Assembly: GCA_031291575.1 (NCBI GenBank)
Contig: JARLIT010000130.1
Coordinates: forward strand, 1 to 44,153
DNA length: 44,153 bases
Origin: Ancalomicrobiaceae bacterium
Lineage (GTDB): Bacteria; Pseudomonadota; Alphaproteobacteria; Rhizobiales; Ancalomicrobiaceae
Direction of reading: 5' to 3'
In this document: positions 37,690-44,153 of the stretch, one piece after another
Layout: the number at the start of each line of letters is the position of its first letter
Position numbering within the stretch: the first letter of the stretch is position 1
The notes under the pieces: generated by a model
Seen by the model: only the letters and a program-made list of their open reading frames with translations
Told to the model about the DNA's origin: nothing
Database searches by the model: none
Position numbers and translations under genes: made by a program

Positions 37690-38220
37690 TCATGGTTTGG
37701 CGGTAAAGCGGGCAGCACTCGATCGATCGTCCTCGTTGATCAGGAGGGCCAGAAAACGCCGTGCCGCCTCGGCGCCGTCCGGGCCGAGTTCGGACAGCGC
37801 CATGGCAATGCGCCGCACCTGCGGCTCGGCCAGCCGCCGCGCCAGGTCCTCGCCCTTCGCCGTCGTGTGCAGAAGCCGCTGCCTGCGGTCGGAGGCGCCG
37901 GTCCGCTGCTCGATGTAGCCGCCGTCAATCAGTTCCTTCAGCACGCGGCCGAGGCTCTGCTTGGTGATCTTCAGGATGTCCAGAAGTTCGGCGACCGCCA
38001 GACCCGGGCTGCGGTTGACGAAATGCAGCACGCGATGGTGCGCCCGGCCGAAGCCGATCTCGTCGAGGATGACATCTGGATCGCCGATGAAGTCGCGATA
38101 GGCGAAGAACAGCAGTTCGATCATCTCGAACAGCAGCTTCGGCGACACGGACGGCGGCGCCTTTTGGGGCGATTCGGCACGGCGGTCAACGAGGGTCGAT
38201 GATGGGGTCATGCCTGGCAT
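37690..38220 (-). CDS. petP: MarR family regulator, PetP-like
   Basis: The 176-aa protein has a MarR winged helix: GFGRAHHRVLHFVNRSPGLAVAELLDILKITKQSLGRVLKELIDGGYIEQRTGASDRRQRLLHTTAKG, including the wing Asp-Arg-Arg-Gln-Arg motif. It precedes petR by 81 bases on the same strand, the order known from Rhodobacter. Start at 38220 or 38211 (both ATG, neither with a strong ribosome-binding site); the reading frame is open further upstream but not coding-like. It is divergent from ilvE. Confidence 0.9.
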   Translation of the reverse strand: MPGMTPSSTLVDRRAESPQKAPPSVSPKLLFEMIELLFFAYRDFIGDPDVILDEIGFGRAHHRVLHFVNRSPGLAVAELLDILKITKQSLGRVLKELIDGGYIEQRTGASDRRQRLLHTTAKGEDLARRLAEPQVRRIAMALSELGPDGAEAARRFLALLINEDDRSSAARFTAKP

Positions 38221-38516
38221 ATTGACGAGTTTCGGTTCGATCGCTAGTCGTTCCGGTCTTCGGACCAGCAATCGGTCAGCGGCGCCTCCCCGGAAGAGCT
38301 GATGTGCATCGCTCCGATGAAAGACGACGACATATGGCGCTGGCGCCGAGATCGTTGCAAGATACCGCGCTCTTGCCCGCAAGGCAAAAGCATGGGGTGG
38401 CCGGCCGCCACCCGCGCTGCGTCCGATTGCGGCCATGACGAACGAACTGTCTTAAGGTCCCGGTGCCTGCCGAACCGCTGGCGTCATGGGACCCATCAAA
38501 CATCCGGAGAGGGAAT

Positions 38517-39404
38517 ATGGCTGAGCCTTTCGATCAACGCGATGGCGTCATCTGGTTCGACGGCTCCTTCGTCGACTGGCGGGACGCCAAAGTGCACGTG
38601 CTGACGCACGGCCTGCACTATGGCTCCTGCGTATTCGAAGGCGAGCGGTCCTATGGCGGCGTCATCTTCAAGGAACAGCAGCACCACCAGCGCCTGCACG
38701 ATTCCGCCGAACTTCTGGGCTTCGACATCCCGTTCTCCGTCGACGAGATCAACAAGGCGGCGCGCGAGACCTTGACGCGCAACGGCCTCGTCGATGCGTA
38801 CCTGCGTCCCGTCGCCTGGCGCGGCTCGGAGATGATGGGCGTCTCGGCGCAGATGAACACCATCCACGTCGCCATCGCCGCCTGGCAGTGGCCGAGCTAC
38901 TTCAAGCCGGAAGAGCGCGCCCGCGGCATCCGCCTCGACATCGCCGAGTACCGCCGTCCCGATCCGCGCACCGCTCCGTGCCGGTCCAAGGCCGCCGGCC
39001 TCTACATGATCTGTACGATCTCCAAGCATGCCGCCGAGAAGAAGGGCTATGCCGACGCGCTGATGTTCGACTTCGAGGGCTATGTCGCCGAGGCGACGGG
39101 CGCCAACGTATTCTTCGTCAAGGACGGCGCGCTGCACACCCCGACGGCCGACCGGTTCCTGAACGGCATTACCCGCCAGACGGTGATCGACCTCGCCAAG
39201 CGGCGCGGCATCGAGGTCTTCGAGCGGCGCATCCTGCCCGAGGAGATGGCGGGCTTCTCCGAAGCATTCCTGACGGGTACCGCAGCGGAAGTGACGCCGG
39301 TCGCCGAGATTGGCCCCTATACGTTCAAGCCGGCCGCGACCACGCTCGGGCTGATGCACGACTACATCGAGGAAGTGCAGCCGAAGAAGGTCGCCGCCGA
39401 GTAA
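38517..39404 (+). CDS. ilvE: branched-chain-amino-acid aminotransferase
   Basis: A class IV PLP enzyme (295 aa) for the last step of Leu, Ile and Val synthesis. The substrate loop is HVLTHGLHYGSCVFEGERSY, the PLP lysine is Lys158 in CRSKAAGLYM, and the C-terminal motifs are FEGYVAEATGANVFFVKDG, FLNGITRQTVIDLA and EAFLTGTAAEVTPVAEIG. GGAGAGGG precedes ATG 38517. It lies divergent from the petP operon, an arrangement common in Hyphomicrobiales, and ends convergent with a methyltransferase gene. Confidence 0.96.
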   Translation: MAEPFDQRDGVIWFDGSFVDWRDAKVHVLTHGLHYGSCVFEGERSYGGVIFKEQQHHQRLHDSAELLGFDIPFSVDEINKAARETLTRNGLVDAYLRPVAWRGSEMMGVSAQMNTIHVAIAAWQWPSYFKPEERARGIRLDIAEYRRPDPRTAPCRSKAAGLYMICTISKHAAEKKGYADALMFDFEGYVAEATGANVFFVKDGALHTPTADRFLNGITRQTVIDLAKRRGIEVFERRILPEEMAGFSEAFLTGTAAEVTPVAEIGPYTFKPAATTLGLMHDYIEEVQPKKVAAE

Positions 39405-39419
39405 GCCGGCTATCCGGCA

Positions 39420-39447
39420 GCCCCGGGGGCGGCACTGCCCCCTGGGC
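39420..39447. terminator. GC-rich hairpin between convergent ilvE and methyltransferase genes
   Basis: GCCC-C-GGGGGC (39420-39430) pairs with GCCCCC-T-GGGC (39437-39447), ten base pairs with one mismatch around a 6-nt loop. It sits in the 52-base gap between two converging stops. No T run on either side, so termination would be weak or rho-assisted. Confidence 0.5.
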
Positions 39448-39456
39448 GGCCCCCCT

Positions 39457-40764
39457 TCACGCAAGCGTCCAGCGGCTGTCCGGGCCGAGCAGCATCACGA
39501 CATGCCGACGGGCGACCTGTTGGAGATCGTCCAATTCGCCGTCGTCGATGCCGGCGCTCAACAACGCCTTGCGGACGACCATCGCCACCCGCATGGCGGC
39601 AAAGAAGAAGTCGGCCGCCCGTGTCGCGTCGCCGCTGCCGTTGAGCGTCATGATACCGGCGAAGAAATAGATGCCGGTGAGGCAGAACGGGAATGTCTTG
39701 AACAGCCTGATCCGGTCGCCGCTGAACGTCAGCCGGCGCAGCAGGCCCCAGACATCCGACAGATTGAGGTCGTAGCAGCGCCGCACCATCTGCTCGATCC
39801 GCTCGAAGGCGCCGCGCGCCTCGTCGAGCCGATTGTGGTTGACCAGGAACTTGAACAACCGGTAGGCGAAGCCGATCTGCAGAAAAGGGCTTGCCGACGG
39901 CTCGCGCGTTCGCGCCTCGAGATAGGCTTCATAGAGGGCGTCGTCGAAACACGCCGCCGGATCGATCAGCCGGGCATCGGCCCCGATTACCGCGTCGAGA
40001 CTGCGGTCCTGCTCGCGGATGGCGTAGTCGGCGATGCCGGCCCGCGCCAGAGCAGCCTCCAGTCCCGCTTTCGACAGCAGGAACGCATGGTTGCCCGGCG
40101 ACAGTGCTGAAAGCAGGCTGACGGTCGGCCGACCGGCCTCCGTGCACCCGGCATTGGGCGTCGTCAGATACGCGAGCCCCCCCTTGGCGAGGGCTTTCCG
40201 GACGATGGCGAGAAGGTCGGCCGGATCGACGAAATGCTCGATCACTTCGATCGCGGCGATCGTATCGAAGCCACCGCCGAAATCGTCCTCTGCGCTCAGA
40301 TAGCGGTGTTCGATATCGAGCCCCAGGAGCTGGCGCCCAGCCTTCGCCAGACGGCCAGGATCGACGCCGCGGACCTCCCAGCCCATCGAGCGTGACGCGA
40401 AGTCGAGGCCAAACCCGAACCCGCAGCCGATCTCGAGATAGCGGTCGCCGGCCCGGCGCCGGCCGATCATCGCCGGCGTGACCAGCGTTTCCAGTCCGGC
40501 ACCTTGTTCGACGTAGAATTTGATATCGAGGTCGGCTGCCTCGATCGAATCGGCGGCCCTTTCGTAGGCCGGGGGCGTGAAGTCCGGCACGTAGAGCGAC
40601 CGGCAGCTCGCGCAACGGACGTAGTCGAACGCAGCGCCGCTTGCCGCACGCGCCGTCAACTCAACCTCATGCTCCCCGGTCGCCCGGCAGACCGGGCACA
40701 GCCCCATCCGTCGGCGGCCGGACTGCCGTTCCATGCCCATTGTCGCCGTCGGGGATCCCGTCAC
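39457..40764 (-). CDS. class I SAM-dependent methyltransferase with N-terminal zinc ribbon
   Basis: The 435-aa protein opens with a four-cysteine zinc ribbon (Cys23, Cys26, Cys51, Cys54; CPVC and CASC), then a Methyltransf_23-type domain with DRYLEIGCGFGFGLDFA (about 107-123), VRGVDPG and IAAIEVIEHFVDPADLLAIVRKALAKGGLAYLTTPN. The last 200 residues are helical and unassigned. This layout occurs in methyltransferases of O-antigen and capsule clusters that modify glycans. Its start overlaps the end of the RgpF-like gene by 4 bases (ATGA), so translation is normally coupled; the stop codon in that upstream gene could reduce its expression. It converges with ilvE. Confidence 0.88.
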   Translation of the reverse strand: MTGSPTATMGMERQSGRRRMGLCPVCRATGEHEVELTARAASGAAFDYVRCASCRSLYVPDFTPPAYERAADSIEAADLDIKFYVEQGAGLETLVTPAMIGRRRAGDRYLEIGCGFGFGLDFASRSMGWEVRGVDPGRLAKAGRQLLGLDIEHRYLSAEDDFGGGFDTIAAIEVIEHFVDPADLLAIVRKALAKGGLAYLTTPNAGCTEAGRPTVSLLSALSPGNHAFLLSKAGLEAALARAGIADYAIREQDRSLDAVIGADARLIDPAACFDDALYEAYLEARTREPSASPFLQIGFAYRLFKFLVNHNRLDEARGAFERIEQMVRRCYDLNLSDVWGLLRRLTFSGDRIRLFKTFPFCLTGIYFFAGIMTLNGSGDATRAADFFFAAMRVAMVVRKALLSAGIDDGELDDLQQVARRHVVMLLGPDSRWTLA

Positions 40765-41768
40765 GGCCTCTCCTTCAGATGGCTTGCGATGAGTTCGACC
40801 GGATAGTCGCTCAAGGCGGTGATGACGTCAGGCCACAGCCAGACGTACGGCAGCCCCATCGGATTGTCGCGGAGCAGGTCGCGCTTGACAAACGGAGCGC
40901 GGAATTCGCGCAGCAACAGTTCCCAGCAATAGTGCGTCGGATTGAGCTTCAATCCCTGCACAATTTCGGCATCGAGCCGCCGCGCCGCGTACCGCGAGAC
41001 GGCTGCTGGGTCGAACCCCTGTCCGCCGGCGACCGGCTCCGCGGTCCCCTCCGATTCGACGGCGCACTCATACATTCGGCGGTGCACGGCCCAATAGTCG
41101 CATTGGCTGGCTGGCCGCAGCGAGGCACGGACGAGCGTCTGCGTCAGTTTGATCTCGCACGCGCGGATGATCCATTTCCGGTCGTTGACATAAGCGAGCC
41201 GGCGCCAGAACCGGACGAACGCCGTACTCGTGAATGCCTTCGGATAGAACGACAGGAAGTAGCTCTGCAGATGGTAGCCATGCTACCAGCTGTCGGTCGA
41301 ACTGAAAAAATCGCACGTCTGCGGCTCGAACCGCTCGAGCAGGCGCGCCAACGGCCAGATCGGCCCGTAGACGCTATCGTTCATCAGGACCAGTTGCGCC
41401 TGCCCGGCGAGAGTGCCGAGATGGGCCAGCCCATCCTTGTACGATCCGAAGTCGTGGCCATTGTTCTTGCGCCAGATCACCGCTTGCGTCAGCGCCAGGA
41501 CAGCATCGAGGCCGACCGGATTGAGCTCCGGCGAGCTGCTGACGAAGACAGTGCGGAACCCGCAATCGGCGAGTTCCCTCAATTGGTAGAGGACATAGTC
41601 GTGGATCTGGCCGCGGCGGTCGAAATGGGCGTAGACCGCCACCTTCGCCGACCCTGCATTCGGGTTTTGCCCGGGAAGGATGCGGCGGACTTGAGGCAGC
41701 CCGCGCCGCGCCATTCCGGCAGCGACCCTGACAGCCCGAACGACATTGAATCCCATAGAACATCCCAT
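40761..41768 (-). pseudogene. RgpF-like (rhamnan synthesis protein F) gene interrupted by one amber codon
   Basis: One frame is open across 335 codons except for TAG at codon 162 (41285-41283). Before it: VAVYAHFDRRGQIHDYVLYQL, RKNNGHDFGSYKDGL and LVLMNDSVYGPIWPL, typical of RgpF glycosyltransferase-like proteins. After it the similarity continues without a gap: HGYHLQSYFLSFYPKAFTS, RFWRRLAYVNDRKWIIRACEIKL and NPTHYCWELLL. The junction reads TDSW-stop-HGYHLQSYF; relatives have a sense residue there, and CAG or GAG to TAG is one substitution. No other stop or frameshift is present, so the break is recent, a sequencing error, or suppressed. Role would be surface polysaccharide synthesis. Confidence 0.85.
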
Positions 41769-41897
41769 CCAGGCGCGGCGGGCCGAACGCGAAGACTTCG
41801 GCCCATCGCCAAGATCATAGCTTCACGCGCCCGACACGATGCGAGGGTCGGCATTTAAACAAATTGTCGTTCGCTGTGAAGTCACATTCGCCAGCCG

Positions 41898-41926
41898 ATC
41901 ATATAGAGATACGCGAATATCTTCAG
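41898..41926 (-). promoter_or_regulatory. candidate promoter for the RgpF-like/methyltransferase operon
   Basis: On the minus strand CTGAAG (41926-41921), a 17-base spacer and TATGAT (41903-41898) lie in an AT-richer gap about 130 bases before the start codon. The -10 is good, the -35 poor. Confidence 0.35.
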
Positions 41927-41974
41927 CCGGTTAGGATAACGGGAGATGCGACAGGAACTGCAGGGCAGACCTAC

Positions 41975-42571
41975 TCAAAAGAACCACTGCGCCCCGCCGT
42001 ATATGCTGAGTTGCGTCTGCGGATTATAGGCGATCCTCAGCCCGAAGCCGAAATTCGACTTCTTCGCATCGGTGTCGGCAATCGACTTGCCGAGTGCGAC
42101 GGCCTTGCCGATGGTGCCGATGTCGTTCGAATGCAGCCCGTACCAGGCGAGCGGGTTGTCCGGCGCCGCCTGGATGTCACCCATGATGTTCATGAACCCG
42201 TGCTCGCCCTCATTGAACGTCTTCGACAATTCGTCGGGGAACGGCAGCAGGCCAGCACCGTAGGAAAGGGTGAGGCCGCCCGATCGCTGCGCCGGGCTCG
42301 CCGAGGCACCAAAGTTGAAGCCGCGAAAGACAAGACCGAGATCGACGTTGCCATTGCCGGGATTGGCGCCGAGCGTCACGCGGAAGCGCCGCACAGCCAG
42401 CGATGCCTCGAGATTGCCGCCGTAGTTGTAGGCGAGCCCGAGCGTGTAATTGCCGGGCTTGTACGCCAGATTGACCTGGCTGGTGTTGGCATCGAGCCCC
42501 AGCACCCACAGCTTGATCTGCAGGTCAGGCGGCAAAGCCTTGAATGAAATGTCGAATGAATTGTCGCCCAT
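41975..42571 (-). CDS. uncharacterised beta-strand-rich protein, outer-membrane-barrel-like composition
   Basis: The 198-aa product starts at ATG 42571 behind GGAGG. It alternates short strands and glycine turns (GNYTLGLAYNYGGNLEASLAV, FRVTLGANPGNGNVDLGLVFRGF, FGFGLRIAYNPQTQLSIYGGAQWFF) and ends in Phe, features of outer-membrane barrels. It has no cleavable signal peptide: the N-terminus MGDNSFDISFKALPPDLQIK is polar. It may be a cytoplasmic beta protein or be exported by another route. It lies downstream of bluB on the same strand (106 bases). No family recognised. Confidence 0.7.
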   Translation of the reverse strand: MGDNSFDISFKALPPDLQIKLWVLGLDANTSQVNLAYKPGNYTLGLAYNYGGNLEASLAVRRFRVTLGANPGNGNVDLGLVFRGFNFGASASPAQRSGGLTLSYGAGLLPFPDELSKTFNEGEHGFMNIMGDIQAAPDNPLAWYGLHSNDIGTIGKAVALGKSIADTDAKKSNFGFGLRIAYNPQTQLSIYGGAQWFF

Positions 42572-42677
42572 CAATGCCTCCATCCCCGTCCGAATTGCGG
42601 CAGGCGTAATGGAAATAAGGAAAGCACCTGATGGCTGAATGCGGCGTGAACCGAAGGTTGCGACCGCGGCCACGCGG

Positions 42678-43475
<798 letters not shown>

Positions 43476-43562
43476 TCAGCCGAGCGCGTCCGGCCCGAAC
43501 CCGAGCCATCCGTCGCCCGAAGGCCTGGAACCCGCCGTCCGCGCTGGTTCCGAAAACTGTCC

Positions 43563-43720
43563 GGCCGGTCTTCCGGCTGCGGGATCAGCCCAAATGCGGC
43601 GCCTTCCCGATGTCGCCACCAGTGGCCGATAGCCGCCTCAGTCCCCCGTCACGGCGTTGGGCACGCGGCGGATTTTCACCGCCTTCCCAGATTCTCCCCC
43701 GTGGGCGGGGGCACCGAACA
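43563..43720 (-). ncRNA. cobalamin (B12) riboswitch upstream of bluB
   Basis: Reading the minus strand, the conserved elements occur in the right order: a 5' GGTGCCCCCGCCCACGGGGG stem, GGGAAGGCGGTGAAAATCC (43681-43669 region), the core GCCACTG (43626-43620), GGGAAGGC, and the closing B12 box AGCCGGAAGACCGGCC (43578-43563), a close variant of AGCCAGGAGACCTGCC. It is placed to control bluB, whose start lies 102 bases further on. End points are approximate. Confidence 0.9.
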
Positions 43721-43828
43721 GGCAACGAGAATGGCACGACGGCGCGGCGCGAGGCAAGCATGCGCCACTCCGGAATGGCAATGATCGTCGCGGCGTGGCA
43801 GGCTCGGCGGCGAACGGGGGACCATCGC

Positions 43829-44149
43829 ATGCCGACGGCCGTCATCTATCTCGCCGCGGCGCTCGCCGAAATCGGCGGCTGCTTCACCGTCTGGATGTGG
43901 TGGCGACTGGGGCGGTCGGGCTGGTGGCTGGCGCCCGGCATGGTGTCGCTCGCCAGCTTCGCCTTGCTGTTGTCGCTCATCGAAACGCCTGCGGCCGGCC
44001 GCGCCTTCGCCGCCTATGGCGGCGTCTACATCGTCGCCTCGCTGGCCTGGATGGCGCTGGTCGAAAAGGTCATGCCCGACCGCGGCGACTTGTTCGGCGC
44101 GCTCCTCTGCCTCATCGGCGCCGGCATCGTGATCTTCTGGCCGCGGTGA
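43829..44149 (+). CDS. YnfA family (UPF0060) membrane protein
   Basis: The 106-aa protein has four transmembrane helices and family signatures: [79 protein letters not shown]. These small proteins belong to the drug/metabolite transporter superfamily and resemble half-size multidrug pumps, but the substrate is not established. ATG 43829 gives the family's usual length. It is divergent from bluB and its riboswitch and ends 4 bases before the window edge. Confidence 0.94.
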   Translation: MPTAVIYLAAALAEIGGCFTVWMWWRLGRSGWWLAPGMVSLASFALLLSLIETPAAGRAFAAYGGVYIVASLAWMALVEKVMPDRGDLFGALLCLIGAGIVIFWPR

Positions 44150-44153
44150 GGGC

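Overview
The window is 44 kb of high-GC bacterial chromosome. Gene content and order point to an alphaproteobacterium of the Hyphomicrobiales (Rhizobiales): dnaG next to rpoD, greA followed by an LpcC-like mannosyltransferase, an ELM1-family protein, trxB beside an LsrB/VtlR-like LysR regulator, a petP/petR pair beside ilvE, and bluB under a cobalamin riboswitch. The genus cannot be named from sequence alone. No rRNA, tRNA, CRISPR array, prophage or intact insertion sequence was seen. Most genes are core housekeeping functions, separated by short accessory patches.

Layout. 1-7.1 kb: an ArsR-type methyltransferase fragment coupled to metF, a soluble chemoreceptor with two near-identical PAS domains, an acyl-CoA thioesterase, an aldose-epimerase-like enzyme, a membrane protein, a HlyU-family protein, a YbaK deacylase and a Uma2-family protein. 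7.2-12 kb: rpoD and dnaG on the minus strand; dnaG appears to be leaderless and lacks three of the four zinc ligands of its N-terminal domain. 12-13.5 kb: a BrnT/BrnA toxin-antitoxin pair and a YqeY protein. 13.7-24.5 kb: carA and carB, separated by about 6 kb of accessory genes (a PIN-domain pair, a papain-like protease, a transmembrane chemoreceptor, a methyltransferase, a small membrane protein and GtrA). 24.5-32 kb: a GNAT acetyltransferase, greA behind an attenuator-like leader, an LpcC-like glycosyltransferase, an ELM1 protein, trxB, a LysR regulator and msrP. 32-39.4 kb: a CNNM/CorC-type transporter followed by the severed tail of a DMT_6 gene, a membrane protein, a TetR regulator, an EnvZ-type kinase with PetR and PetP, and ilvE. 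39.4-44.1 kb: a cell-surface glycan pair (methyltransferase plus an RgpF-like gene broken by one amber codon), an unusual beta-strand-rich protein, bluB with its riboswitch, and a YnfA family protein.

The most notable non-gene signals are: (1) a two-copy, two-hairpin intergenic repeat whose stems differ by compensating base changes; (2) a near-perfect 31-bp-arm inverted repeat after the LysR gene; (3) a strong promoter followed at once by a terminator-like hairpin in the greA leader; (4) a -10/-35 pair placing the dnaG transcription start at its ATG; (5) a single in-frame stop in the RgpF-like gene; (6) a 27-codon remnant of a DMT_6 transporter. No large, clearly undescribed multi-gene system was recognised. 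The best candidate for something uncharacterised is the coupled small-protein/PIN pair at 15.0-15.8 kb, with a solitary papain-like protease beside it.
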